DNA of 64,000 nt from Casuarina equisetifolia (lineage: Eukaryota > Streptophyta > Magnoliopsida > Fagales > Casuarinaceae). Below, one piece after another: positions 22,638 through 34,839 of this stretch; positions within the stretch are counted from its first letter, which is position 1, and every line of letters begins with the position of its first letter. The notes under the pieces were generated by a model, which saw only the letters and a list, made by a program, of their open reading frames with translations, made no database searches and was not told the origin of the DNA. The stretch spans positions 27,740,853 through 27,804,852 of the forward strand of contig CM052358.1 in assembly GCA_028551475.1 (NCBI GenBank), in the 5' to 3' direction. The translations under genes and the position numbers were made by a program.

Positions 22638-23073
22638 GGCTATTAAAAGGGCCACTGTAATTGTTCCAAGGGAAGAAATGAAAGATATTTGAAAATCAAG
22701 TCTATCCACTATTCTTTCATGGAATAGAGATGATATGACTCCAATAAATTCAAAATCAATTCCGAACAATCCAAGTCAGGGACCTGTTTCATTCTTTCTG
22801 AATGCTCAAATTTATACGCTATGTTCGACTAGTTTGAACATTTTTCCACTACGTCAAGTCTTGTACCTACCTTTCTATGATTCAACACAACTTTATTGAT
22901 CTCCCTAACTTCTTACAGATACTTTAACGCACAGGAGGAGACACTAATCTAAAAGTGCCCAGATTTGGAGGAGATTTTTCCACGTAGAGGAGAAATATTC
23001 AAATTGGCCGAACAAAGCGGCTAAAAAGCCGAAATCACAGACCATAGAATTGGGGATAAGAATTTATACCATA

Positions 23074-24100
23074 GGAATTCCATATCCGTCGCCATCTTTC
23101 CGCTTAGCAGCTAAAGAAGAAATCTGATTGCACACAGCATGCAATCAGATTTGATGTTCGAAGGCGAAGACACACGTTAGATTCATGTAATTCTAGTTAG
23201 TTTGAATCTAAGGAGCAAATCTCTGAGGTTAAAAACTAGAACACCTTCTAGAAGAACCTTACATGTACTAAATTATCATCTTTTATATGTTAAACGAGTT
23301 CTATCACTTAATACTTTAAGGTTCTAAGTTGAATATATGCTTCTTTATAAAATTTAATATGATATCAGAGACCAGGTTCTGTCTTAGGTCTCTTATGGAT
23401 ATAAATCAAATATTCAAATAGTAAAAGTGGAAACATAATGTAGTCTAAGTTGGATCATTGTAGTGGAGAGTGTTAAAATCAGTGTGGAGTTATCTTGATG
23501 ATTTGATTATTTGACTATTATGGTAAAGGAGTCTGTTAAGATATGAGTAATAAAATCTAAAATGCTAAGAGATATATTAACAATCTTGCTTGCAAGATAA
23601 TATGTTATGTCACTTAATGTCTTAAAATTTTAAGTTAGATATAAACTATTCGATATAATATTTAACATAGAGTATCTCATTATTTGCACTTCCCATTTAC
23701 CTATACAAAAGAAAAAAAAAGAGAAAAAAAGAAGACTTAAAACAACTAAAGAAGAAAACTTATAGCACATGCAGCGAGATTTTATGATTGAAGGCAAAGA
23801 CACATTAGATCTATGTTGTTCGAGTTAATTTGAATTTAAAGGGAATAATTCTATGAATTTAAGGAAAATAAGAAAACAACTTAAAGGGTATGTGAGTCGT
23901 TAGTTGATATTTTCCTTTGGTCTTCTTCATAACTAGGCTTTTTTCTCTCTCTTTTTTCTAAATAGAAAGTAGGGGGAGTAGCTTGATACATTTTATTTAA
24001 AAAAAAAAAAAGCAAGGTTGGGTGTAACAAGTATACCTTGTAGGAATACAAAGGATAGTGCATAAAATTAACTATTGAAAATGGAAATTGAGTAACATAT
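23074..24100. other. AT-rich filler, no gene seen
   Basis: Partner of 45,475-46,500. It holds WRKY upstream-type scraps (CAAAGACACA near 23,168 and 23,797) and poly-A/T runs near 23,710 and 24,000. Short degenerate direct repeats of a gatatattaacaatc type also occur. Confidence 0.45.
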
Positions 24101-24111
24101 AAATCAGATTT

Positions 24112-25255
24112 TCAGCACAAATAGACATATTTTGAAAAAGTCAAACACAAAAGACCACTATAAGTGCCACCCTTTGCAAACCTATAATTCCTTAGAACAA
24201 GTTGATCATTCTTGAAAGCATTCTTGCATGAGCTTGGTAAGGAGCTTAATTGGTTAAAACTTTGCATATCTAAAACATGGTGACCATGATATGCCAATCT
24301 ATTTACATCAAAGCTCCCTTCTCTAAAAATGTGTTAAATCCATGGTGTCTAAGGGCAATAAGCTGACTTATTGCCATAATACATACTCTAGGTGCCATGG
24401 ATGTTACCACCTATGTCGCATGTATTGCACCAAATGAAAAGAATTTATTTTGATTATGTTGAAAATTGATTTCTAGCATGGCATAACTGAAGATTTGTGA
24501 GCAAAGCATGGGCCTTGACATGTGCATTATTTTCTTGGCCAAACTTATCAGCAAATGCTTAAATAATACAACCATAATTATCTCTCTTAATACTCCTCCT
24601 CTTACTCTATTTCTAACCACACTAGAGCCATCTATATTGAGCTTAACCTCACTAGTTGGTGGAGGTCTCCATCTAATCCATATCCCCTTATTGATGACAC
24701 TTTGACTCATAGAAATCCCTAAACTTTGAAAAGCAATATGATCTAAAAACTTGCATGGGGGTAGTGGAAAGTGAAGTCTAGAATTATAGTAGCCAATAGT
24801 AAATGTTTTTATGTATGTAAAACCATGCCATATTGATCCCTTTTTGTTTAGAGTCATTCATTGCCAACCAAATACCTTGAGTGACTAGACTCCTTAGAAT
24901 TGCAATAGTTGCTCTTTGCTGACTGTTCCATATTCTTTAGAAAACCATGAGGTAAGTCAAGCTGTACATGTAGAATTTCAGCATATTTGTGGCACTAACT
25001 CAATATGTATGAACAAATGTTTCATTGTTTCCTAATGTTCTTGTGTGCAACATTGACATTTTGACGCCAACTTTATGTCTCCATTTGCATGTTACTTCCA
25101 ACTGTTATACTGTTTTCAAAAGTCTTCGACATGAAGAGCCCAGTGTTTGGTGGAATGATTTTGTTTCATAAAAACTTAGCCCAAATAATCTTTAGTTTCT
25201 TTATTCTTTTATCAAGATACACACTTGATGCAGAGAATACTACAAAAGAATTCAA
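24112..25255 (-). mobile_element. LINE fragment: zf-RVT and RNase H-like domain
   Basis: The minus strand gives a zinc-binding RVT segment first (LASKCQCCTQEH, then ETMKHLF, about 25,070-25,010). An RNase H-like segment follows at 24,857-24,411: WRPPPTSEVKLNIDGSS, then RGGVLRE. Plant L1-type LINEs often carry this RVT_3-type RNase H after the zinc-binding part. It has stops and frame changes. The unit 2 partner at 46,550-47,450 keeps a better reading (KLNVDGFG...GGVLRDSNGYFIYAFA). This is probably the missing 3' half of the LINE family whose front half is at 20.2-21.9 kb, but not the same insertion. Confidence 0.78.
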
Positions 25256-25855
25256 ATCCCACACTAGTTTGACAAAACTTATTAGAAAAGAAGGATGGAG
25301 AAATCCATTCAAAGTTGGAAAAGTTCACTCATGGCAGCTGCTCTCTCAACCTGAAGCAAACTACTGTTCCTTTTGTACCCTATATTTTCTTTTCCAGAGG
25401 CATTTTTTCCTGGGAAACAAACGCATAATGGAAAAATCATATTTTGGTCGTGTTGGATGCCGCTTTCATGGACTATCAATGCAATCAACCCTAAAACTGA
25501 ATCAAGTCTGGGAACACCCACTCGACGGTGTGCCTGCTTTCGCATCGACTTCACGGAAAATTTGCACCCCCGCTTCACCGCAGTAAAGATTGCTCGCACA
25601 AAATTCTCGTGTGTGGGTGGAAAAGCTGCACGTAGAGGTGGATCTGAAGTCAAAAGTAGAAAACCTCGCAAAAAAACCTCGTGTGCACAGAACTGTGTGT
25701 GTTCATATTGGATAGATTGGATCCAAGCACGGAAAAACCAAGTCGATTCAAGTACCGGAAAACACAGTATTTAGATCGCCTACAAAGCAAGATCCAAGGA
25801 CAAAGACCCTCAAACTTAGATCAAAAGTGCATTTCAGAGTACCTCCAACTTGGTA
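25256..25855. repeat. rearranged WRKY upstream segment
   Basis: It holds the blocks seen upstream of WRKY copies, but in changed order: the tttgacaaaactt/catggcagctgct block comes before the gtgtgggtggaaaagctg block. The open frames of 120-165 codons on both strands overlap one another and are not kept in the partner at 47,470-48,050. I treat them as chance. Confidence 0.55.
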
Positions 25856-27269
25856 AGCATTTTAGGTTCCCTTGGAAGCAATCAACCTACTCTTCCTGTT
25901 CTAGAAGATGTTTCCTGGCTGGCAACCACCTGTTTCTAATCTCCCCAGAATGTCTAAATTCTCATGTGGTTTGTTGCAGTGCTCCTGTTTCTGTATTGAT
26001 TAAGTCTCTTTGTTTCACGTTTTTGAGATTTTTGGTGAAAAATACTGGTCTAGTTTCTTTGTGTTACAAACTGTAATCCTTCCACTAAAGTTGGCCAAAG
26101 GGAAATGTGATATTTCCTATTTATAAATCACTCTTTAAACCACATATTAATAAAGTGAGACAATGTTTTTTAGGAAAGATCGGTTTTTCATACCTGTTAC
26201 AAAACTTAATCTTTTCAAAAAGAAGTTAATTTAAGAAAAAGAAATATATATATATCTGTATAAACTACTTTATAAGCCCATACACTTTATTTTCATTAAG
26301 AGGTGATTTTCCTTTGAACGGAAATAGAATGCTTCCAAATTGATCCTTACCCTATCTTCTAGGCCTGCTTCGAGTCAACCATAATTCTACTGCCTCCACT
26401 TTAGTTGGCAAAATCTTTTGCAATGATAGCGTGGCGACTCACCACCTCATGATCGCACATGGCTCTGATGCCCACTTGCCTCATGTATCCCTGTCAAACA
26501 ATGCTTTCTCCACGTGTTAATCCTTTTTTAAAAAAAAATAAAAAATATATATACATTATGAGTTTTAAGTCCACCACGAAAAAAGTTCATTATAAAAAGA
26601 AATTATCTAAATTTATAAAATACATTATGAGTTCTCTCTTCTTAGATATGTGACTCTATTATCCAATATTCACTCTTAATTCAACCTTAATCTTTTGTTG
26701 GTGAAGGACTAATTTATTTGTGGGATTAGATTAGAATACACAAAGAAATGATTGGTTTTGATACAAAGTGAAAGACCTCAATGTGTCTTTTTTCATAAGA
26801 TCTCATTGAAAAGAAACATTATCCAAGCTTATAAAAGTTCTATCTTTTCTAATACAAGACTTTATTTTCAAGAAAAATTAACTCATCAGTAATAGGATGT
26901 TTTAATATATTTTTTTATCTCAAAAATGAAGAAATCACATAAATGAATTCACACATGATTTCGCAACTTTACTACAATTTTAGTAATATATGAAAAATAT
27001 TTTTTAATCAATCGTTATAAAAATAAATATATAAGTTCAAATAAAAATATCTTATTAACAATCTAAAATATTTCGTATGAAACATAATAAAATCACTGAA
27101 ATACTACTAATTTAACATTAACGATTCTCTTCCATTTTAAATCTTCGAAGCACCCATTAATTAGAAGCATTAGGAGATGACAAGATAATACTTGGTGACG
27201 TCCGTTGTCGGACCCCACTTTACAGATGTCGAAAGCGCTTTGCCCCTTTACCTAATAACGTCGAAAGTG
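25856..27269. other. non-coding unit sequence
   Basis: Partner of 48,060-49,690, which has about 350 bp more near 48,700-48,950. AT-rich, with a poly-A/TA tract near 26,525-26,555. No recognised domain. Confidence 0.45.
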
Positions 27270-27924
27270 GGACGCGCGAAATTTCCATGACATGGATGCG
27301 AAAGCGGGGACAGCTGTGAAGAGGTTACTCGCAGACTTGGATTACATTTAGGGTTCATTGCATTGATAGTCCGTGAAAGCGGCTCCGACTCAAATAGAAT
27401 ATGATTTTTATATTATGCGTTTATTTCTCTCGAAAAGAAAATGCCTCAGCAAAAGAAAATATAGGGTAGAAAAGGAACAGTAGTTTCATCTCTGATTGCA
27501 GGCTGTATGCAATCCCTAAAATATAAATGCTTACCCCCGCATGCTACGGTCTGTGATTTTGCCCTATTAGCCGGTTTGAACACTTTCCCCCCGTGGAAAA
27601 ATCACCTTCAAATCTGGGCACTTATAGACTAGTGTCTCATACTGCCCATTAGAGTATTTTTGAAAAGTTGGGAAGATCAATAAATTTGTGTTGAATCATA
27701 GAAATGTAGGTTTAAGACTTGACGTAGAAGAAAAATGTTCAAATTAGTCGAACAACGCGTATAATTTGAATATTAGAATGCATGCAATAGGTACTTGATT
27801 TGGACAGTTGGAAATTCATTTTTGAATTTATTAGAGTCATTTCATCTCATTCTATGAAAGAAAGAGAAGAGGAGATAAATTAGTTTCAAATCATTGCTTT
27901 CTTTGAAATATCAATTTTATTGGC

Positions 27925-28125
27925 TATAGTAAGAAAAATAATATATAAAAGAACATTTCTATTTAAAAACATTACATTTTATAATGTAATTTTTTTGTTA
28001 TTTCATAATCAGAAAATTTCAAACTCAATTTTTTAAATAAATTATAATAATAAGATATATTCTGAAACTTTTGTATTATTTTATTTTTTGATAAAATAAG
28101 CTCACATATTTATAAAATAAAAAAA
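27925..28125 (+). repeat. dispersed repeat X, copy 3
   Basis: Shares ttgttatttcataatcagaaa and the A-rich end with the other copies. It lies between the right arm of the composite and the next unit. Confidence 0.5.
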
Positions 28126-28329
28126 AATCATTACTTTCCTTAGAATGCTTACAAGGGCCCTTTTCATAGCCATATAAGCATTGTACCTCTTTTCTAAAAC
28201 AATATAATAATTATCTAATTTCATTTGTGCCCGTAAAATATTCATCGATTTTCATTGAGAATAAGTAGTTAAAGTTGTTCATATGAGACTTTGATCATGC
28301 TTTCAATTAAAATTATGAGATTCAAAAGT

Positions 28330-28620
28330 CGTAGGTTCGTGACAGTAGTGCCGCTGGATTGAGCTTCTGAATAGGCAAGGGTTGGTGGAGGCACTTCAGG
28401 GTATCTTTTGGATAATCCCAAGCAAAGCTTCTCTCGACATTCTGGAACCTAGCCCACCCAACATTGATCCCGAATGCCATATTGTGGCTGATGTCGGTCC
28501 CCCTTTATTATCATTGGAGGGGGCCCACAGGCACCGTCGGCCACCCTAGTCGGCCGACCGGCCGAATGGCCATCCAAGTCGGCCATCGGTAGACCCAATT
28601 CAAAATGTTGGAAAATCACA
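28330..28620. other. GC-rich island, unrecognised
   Basis: This stretch is clearly richer in G and C than its neighbours and includes ggccgaccggccgaatggcc near 28,552. On the plus strand a frame from about 28,360 stays open for some 60 codons (QGLVEALQGIFWIIPSKAS, then DILEPSPP). No family is recognised and no start is evident. It could be a captured gene scrap or part of an unrecognised element. Confidence 0.4.
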
Positions 28621-28685
28621 AGGGACGCAAGAGTTGAATTACATTTGAAATGGCCTGATTTTTAGTCGAAAGGCCTTCAAAGGGT

Positions 28686-29137
28686 GATCACCGTGAAGGG
28701 AATGTTTTTGGAGAGGGAAAGTAAGAGAATATTAGAGAATTCTCGTCATGCCTACAGTGTCAATCCAAAATATTGGAGCCAAACTTATCACTCTCCAGTC
28801 TACTTCGTGAGACCCGTATTACTAATTTGAAACATTTTGTCTTGCCGGATTTGGTGATATCTTCGTTGCTTTCTGGTAAAGGTCGATAAAATACTTGACC
28901 TATTAAAGACTTTTCTTGAACTTCCATGTTATCGCCCTTTCAACCGATCCTTTCCATTTGATAAAGTATTGTTAATCTAGAGAAACTCTATTTTTACAGA
29001 CTACTCAATTTGCCAATACCGTCTTCACCTTTTTTTTTTCCTTTTTTTTCAAAAGATATGATCATTCTAGAGAGGTCTTCAGGGAATTGCTCCGTCTTGT
29101 GTCTTCCAAATCGTTATGAAAAGGCTTGAGCATACTT
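28686..29137. repeat. repeat R1, left edge of unit 2
   Basis: Second copy of 10,577-11,005, in the same direction. It leads directly into a local tandem repeat. Confidence 0.7.
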
Positions 29138-29560
29138 GAATAGAAGAACGGCTGTAGTGTCACCTTTCCAACCCTCTCCACTATATTGAATGGGCCTAAG
29201 AAGTAAATTGAAAGATATAAAAGCCCAAAAAATAAATTGTTGAATTTAATATGAAAAGACTTGAGCAAAATTGTATAGAAGAATGGGTATAGCTTGAGGT
29301 TAGGTGGAAGATTCAAACAATAGGTCACCTTCCCAACCCTCCCCACTATCTTAACTAAGACTAAAAAGTAAATTAAAAGATATAAAGGTCCAAGAATTGA
29401 ATTGTTGAATTTAATATGAAAAAGGCTCGAGCATGCTTGCCTAGTAGAATGGGTGTAGCTTGAACTTAGGTGGAAGATCACCTTCCCAATTTGCCCTCTA
29501 TCTTGAATGGGCCTAAGAAGTAAATTGAAAGATATAAAAGTCTAATAAGTGAATTATTGG
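29117..29560. repeat. three-copy degenerate tandem repeat
   Basis: Units begin with atgaaaa(g)gcttgagca at about 29,117, 29,249 and 29,417, and share gaagtaaattgaaagatata. The 139-codon minus-strand frame across it is produced by the repetition. Confidence 0.7.
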
Positions 29561-30188
29561 CTTTTAAGAACACATAGACTAAGTTGATGTCATACAAAAA
29601 TTCCAAGAAGTTGTTTTGACCAAAAGTGCTTTAAACTCAACACTACCTTTAAAAAATATCTAGGATAAGGCTGCTAAACATCAATGTAGTATCTTTACCA
29701 ACTTACTCTCTCCTCTTATTGGTTCACATATAGGATGCATCCATAGCACAAGTTATAACACCATCTCAAGAAGGTTATGAAGTTCTACAATGTCATTGGC
29801 CTGAAAGTACGATCTTGAATCTTTAGCTTCTAGAAAAGAACTTTGAAAAGGAAAATAATAAAAAGCAAGGTGAGAAATGATAGGAAATGCTTACTTCGAA
29901 AAATGATACTTTACACACTACCTCAAGCCATATGCTCACATACTAATTCGTCTCATAACAATATCCAATCAGTTTTACCAAATTTGGATGAGAAGTTTAC
30001 CCCAAAAATATGACATCTACCTAGAAACACACAAAGCTCCAGAAGTTCGAAATTCAAGAACGTAAAGTTTTTAAGAAGAGTAAAGTTTGAAATTCTATGT
30101 GGTCTTGGTAACTATTATCCCTATCAAGAACCTTAATAGCTCAGGTAAGGAAGGAAGGCCTTCTCTTAGATCCTCAAAAACAAATCGT
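29561..30188. other. no gene seen
   Basis: Mixed sequence with no recognised motif. The part next to 30,189 may be intron or flank of the chaperonin pseudogene. Confidence 0.35.
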
Positions 30189-31156
30189 TTATAAACACTT
30201 AAAAAATCCTCCTCCAGTAATTACCTCTGGTTCATTGTTGGTGAAGTCACGAGGTGGGTCTTCTACTTCTTCAGGGTTTGATGGCAACTTGCTGCCTTTG
30301 CAATTTTCATATTCCGCTGCCATTTTCTCACTCTGTGACGAAGTAAGGTGAGATGTAGCCAAAGACAAATTGCGTTCCTTCCTCCACATACAAACTATTC
30401 TCGGCACTTTCCCCTTCTTCAAGAGTCCCTATACCCTTGCAACCCACCTTGCTTAGGGCTTCTGTTATCATATTTCCAACTTCATAGTGTTCCCAGCACT
30501 AACAGCTGCCACATCAGCCAATGCCATCATTATTAGTGAGTAAGAACTTATTGGACCAAGAAAGAAGAAAATTAGAGCTAAAAAATAGCAGTAAAGACAC
30601 TCAAAAACCAGAGCGCAGAATTAGTCTGAGTGTTGGGATTCTTGATGTCCACTTTATAGAGGGTAGTACAGGACTGGTAGTTGGGTGTTTACTGCTTCGG
30701 AAACGATTTAAGTTCGGATACAAGAGTTTGATGGTCTTCTCAATACCTCGAGTAATTAAAACAGGGTTTTGCACCAGCTGCCACTATCTGAACAAGAGGT
30801 GAATGCTCACAAAGAAAAGAAGAAAATTTACCGCCGGCCATTTTGTGGAATTGAACGGTCCTAATATGCATTTCTGTCAACGTTTCCCATTTAGGAATTG
30901 AACTAAACAGGTTTACAGAAACACGAACCGTGACATACTCGGCAATAAGACCCTGTGCAAGAACAACAGATGTTGCAGTTCCATCACCAGCCAAATCATT
31001 GGTCTTCTTTGGAGCTTGTCTTCTAGCAAATGAGCTCGAAGAAATGGAAGCAGAAGATGACAACTTGTCGAAAGAAACAAATTTCTTATCCAGAACACGG
31101 CAGCCAGGAGCAGCCAAGGCGCCAACTGAAGACATGGCTGTGAAAGTGGATGCCAT
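30189..31156 (-). pseudogene. CPN60B: plastid chaperonin-60 beta (RuBisCO-binding protein) pseudogene
   Basis: The intact protein is a subunit of the chloroplast Cpn60 ring that folds RuBisCO large subunit. From ATG 31,156 the minus strand reads MASTFTAMSSVGALAAPG, a CPN60B transit-peptide start, to SSSFARRQ. It then jumps to KTNDLAGDGTATSVVLAQGL, skipping the family's intervening region. An intron with GTATGT donor (30,938) and TTCAG acceptor (30,788) follows, then VAAGAKP and later blocks [10 protein letters not shown] (near 30,515), SKVGCKG..TLEEGE and [12 protein letters not shown] (near 30,330). Frames shift between blocks and the C-terminal half is missing. Retained introns show it came by DNA duplication, not from mRNA. 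Residues 30,189-30,300 match nothing I know in the family. Confidence 0.88.
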
Positions 31157-31784
31157 CGTCTCCATGAAAAACTGAAAAAACTGACCACTGTTTTTCATGA
31201 ATAACCTCAAAAACAGACAGAAGCACAGCGACTAATCAGATGAGAATTCAGATATTTTGGGGAGATTATCAGCAGTTAGTGGCTTGCCAGGAAGCAAACT
31301 TGTCACTCGGAAAATAACATGTCGACTTAGTTGCCATAGAAATAGCGCGAACCAGTAAAGGAAATGAGCCTTCTCTGCCACAAGCATCAACAAAAATTTT
31401 CAGATTTCCGCATAATGACCAAAATATACTCCAGCGCTCAATGTTTTTACAGGGGAAAATTGGGACATAATGATCTGGAATCTCCTTGAATATCAGAAAA
31501 GCAGCAAAATTCGAATACAAGTACTCGTATGTGGTAAGCTGGATTTGGGTAAATTCACCATTAGAAGAGTCATCGTACAAATGCAAGAAATCACCAGTCT
31601 TCGTTAAGGAAATAAATTCAGAAAACCCAAATAGCAGAAGTGATAAACACAAGAATAGAGTAAGAAAATAACATCACATTTTTCTCAAAAGACGATATGC
31701 AGAACCCTAAAGGTAAAGCCACACAATCCCCACAACAACTCCTGGAAATTCAATCTAATTTTAGCACACCGTATTATACCAGAA
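31157..31784. other. 5' flank of the chaperonin pseudogene
   Basis: Probably the old leader and promoter side of CPN60B. A 127-codon minus-strand frame (31,652-31,269) has no recognised domain and overlaps a plus-strand frame. I see no reason to call it a gene. Confidence 0.4.
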
Positions 31785-32130
31785 ACTGAACCATGCTCAC
31801 GTACTTCGGGAAATGATCCGTTTTCCCCTTAAAGCTTTTAGTCCAACAAAACCCAGTATCTTTTCACCGCTCAAAGAACAATGCAAAGACATTTTGAACC
31901 AAAATGTTATCCACAAGTAGCCAAACAAAAGCCGAAGCACACACCAAAGTAGTAACGCAGCGTCGTCATATCTCAGCAGCAACAAAGCAGCATCTACAAG
32001 AAGGAAACCTGAAAGGCTAACAAAATTGCCGCCACACGTGAAGCAAAGAGTCCGATTTTGTTAGTAAAGAAGAATGGCGGGGACCAATCCCCTAGTGGGC
32101 GTCGTACCCACGCTTGTTTCCATGTCTGTG
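31785..32130. repeat. flank segment shared with 12,651-13,060 and 36,167-36,545
   Basis: It lies next to the chaperonin flank here, so this is probably its original place. The other copies travelled with WRKY units. Confidence 0.65.
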
Positions 32131-33040
32131 AATATACATGAGCAATGGCTGGTGGCCTAAGTCAATTTGCTAAAGTTTTGCAGACAGGGTCCGATCGAAA
32201 GGCTCGGAGAAGTTATATTAGAATTTCTAACATGCAAAATCATTTAAAATGATCAACTGCAAAATACTTTAAATCATATCTGGCATCTTTATTAGAGTAA
32301 TCAAGCTTCAAAGTCAATCACACGCTTTGACTTCAAGGGGAGAGTTTAGGATTAACATCTAAGACATGTCCTAAGTATTGATACTAGAAGAGCTACAAAA
32401 TCTATTGTCTGTCCAAACAACAATATAGGTGAAAATTATATTACTTTTTCTACTACTATAAGAAGAAACGTGAGTTACTAGTCCAATGGTTGACTATTGG
32501 TTTCTGAAAATCTAGATCTTCAGGTTGACATTCCATATCCTCAAAACATGACAAGTAGAAAGGAAATGGAAATAGCCGTTCCACCACACAAATCGAACTA
32601 TATTTGAATGGTAATGGAAGTATTCAATGAAGTTGATCTAGATTTGAGTGACATAGACTTGTCTAAAGGTAGGCACATCAATTTGTATTTTGTAAGCCAC
32701 TTTAGAAGGCATCATATCTTGTTGATGCATGCAATATATGCATTTCAAGTATTTGAACCATCTGTAAATTCACAAAACATGTGGGTTTTAACATGATTCA
32801 TAAGTTAAAACTTGAAACATAACAAGATTGGAAAGAAAAGAATCCTTCTTGAGGATACCCAGATATGACAAAATCAAATCATTTTCCAGTAGGAAAAGAC
32901 ATCCATTTTTATTATATGGAAGGCTTTCAACATGGCTAGCTTTTCTTAAAGGGGAAAAAAAAAGCCTTGGAAAGCATCGCAAGTAGATTCAAGATTTCAA
33001 TTGCCATTATCATAACAAGAAGCTAGTTTATCTTCTAAAA
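32131..33040 (-). repeat. W5 3' flank with one copy of the 3'-end module
   Basis: The single module (from about 32,653) corresponds to the unit repeated four times next to W3 and twice next to W6. It gives the unexpanded state. Confidence 0.7.
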
Positions 33041-33626
33041 CTTGTGTCCACAAGTCATATTGATTCGCATTCAAAGATGTCCAAGATTCGGAGGAGTTAG
33101 ATTCTTCAGCTGGTGTACTATTGTTGTGCACCCCCTCATACACTACTTAGACAAATTTGGGCTCTAAGTTTGGCCAATCAACTTTTTGTACACAAAGCAA
33201 TTGCTTCTAGTACCCTTGAAGTAACTTCTAAATACATGCATTGAAATGGATCCAAGATGAGCACTTCTTTATGTATTGTATATCAAAAGAAGATGACCTC
33301 GTGTATAAAACATTATTTTCCTGTTTTGCCCAATATTTCTTATGAAGTTCTGGCCATACTTCATTCATACCTATCTGCGGATAAGATAAATCTGCTGCCT
33401 CCTGCATAGGCTTCCTCTCTCTCCTCTATCTTCTTCCTCCATCTAGCTGGTAGGACTTCAAGAGGATCAAACAAACTTAGTTTTCCTGAAAACACAAAGG
33501 ACGATAGGTTATGTCGAGCTCAGCACTCAACTCTCGTTTTTTGCGCAGATTTATGCACGTTTGAATGTGACAAAAGAGATGAGGGGTGAAGCCATTGGGT
33601 TCCTGATAGACTCCATTTTCGGCCAT
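33010..33626 (-). pseudogene. WRKY pseudogene, copy W5
   Basis: Exon 1 from ATG 33,626 reads MAENGVYQEPNG, FTPHLFCHIQTCINL and LSAELDITY, a good match to W2. Exon 2 shares the W2 deletion that removes the WRK codons, and its donor GT is lost (near 33,320). Exon 3 (from about 33,230) reads SYFKGTRSNC: the first zinc Cys is Gly, with a stop before the His ligands. W5 is thus the unit 2 partner of W2, and retains the exon 3 that W2 lost. Not functional. Confidence 0.83.
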
Positions 33627-34834
33627 TGGGGTTCTATGGTGTTCAAAAACATGTTTAAAAGAAATAGAAGGAAAGATTGCTTCATTATCTCAAACAAGTC
33701 TTGATCGGAAGGGAGTGAAATGCATTGGCATCAAGATAAAGCATATGCAGATAATGATATCAGTAATAAATAAGAGGAAAAAAACATACGAAAAGAGGAA
33801 GAACAGGGAAGGAAGCCAAATGCAAGGCCGAAGTGCAGTTGGATGACGAGTCCATGACAGTTTCATGATGTTCAAAAACATAAAACAAATAGGGGGAAAG
33901 ATCACTTAAACAAAATTATCATATGTGGCTGGGAAAGCAGGAAGTAGAGGTGGGTCTGAGGTTCAAACTAGAAAATCTTGCAGAAGAACTTCGCGTGCAC
34001 TAAATTATCATCTTCTATGTGTATGTATTTATGGTGAACAGATTAGATCGATGCACCGAAAAACCAAATTGGTCAAAGTACGAGAAAACATAGCACTTAG
34101 ATCGCCTGAAAATAAGATCCTTGGACAAAGATCGGAAAACTTACGTCAAAAGTGCGTTTCAGAATACATCCATACTTGTACTGCTTATGTACATACGAAA
34201 ATGGAGTTAAAACCAACTAAAGAAGAAATGCACACAGCCTGCAATCAGATTCTATGATCGAAGGCAAAGACACACGTTAGATGTTTGTACTCCGAGTTAG
34301 ATAATATTTAAAGGATCGGATCTATGAGTCGAAGTAAAATAAGAGACTGCTTTCAGGTACGTGAGTCTTTAGTCGATGTTTTCCTCCGTCTTCCTCAACT
34401 TCTAGGTTTGACAAAGCTTAATAGAAAAGTTGGTAGGAGGCGTACAGGGGTGTTTGCCAGGGTTGAGAAGCTTCAGTCATGGCAGCTACTCTCTCCACCA
34501 GAAGAACCTAGAAAGTATTCAATCCGTGCCTGGAAAAACGTACGAGAAACCCAGCGATCGCGCGCGAGAGAGAGGTAAATACTAGTTCTTTTTTATAGTA
34601 ATATGTTTGTTTTCCATGGAAACAAAAGTACGACTGAAAAATCATTTTTTATTTGCGTCGGAAGCGATTCAACTCAACATGTTTCCTCTTTACAATTGCC
34701 ATTGATTTTGAATCCATTTCACGGCAATTTCGCTCCACCGAAAGGATGACAAAGCACTTTGGACAACTTAAAAGGAATGCTGGATTTCCATCCTGACTAT
34801 AAGCAAAACCACTCAATCCCTACAATAGCGCCGG
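33627..34834 (-). repeat. W5 upstream region
   Basis: Partner of 11,432-12,650, including the conserved ATG block (34,480) and the CGCG patch near 34,560. It ends at the solo LTR target site. Confidence 0.7.
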
Positions 34835-34839
34835 GAAAT

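Larger units (their letters stand above)
22638..27900. repeat. composite with long inverted arms
   Basis: The left arm 22,690-23,073 is matched in reverse complement by 27,527-27,897. An inner pair, about 25,370-25,565 and 27,270-27,500, continues the arm. The left arm therefore seems split by about 2.2 kb that includes a LINE piece. The unit 2 partner (45,040-49,990) has the left arm but loses most of the right arm at 49,990. Confidence 0.72.

Noticed and set aside
25089-26076. Several overlapping frames of 120-165 codons on both strands
   Set aside because: They overlap each other in opposite strands and are broken in the partner region at 47.3-48.1 kb.
29062-29481. 139-codon minus-strand frame
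   Set aside because: Produced by a tandem repeat; the protein is itself repetitive and resembles nothing known to me.
30913-31188. 91-codon minus-strand and 81-codon plus-strand frames
   Set aside because: Shadow frames of the chaperonin pseudogene.
31269-31652. 127-codon minus-strand frame upstream of the chaperonin start
   Set aside because: Lies in the expected leader/promoter side, no domain, and no trace in other copies.
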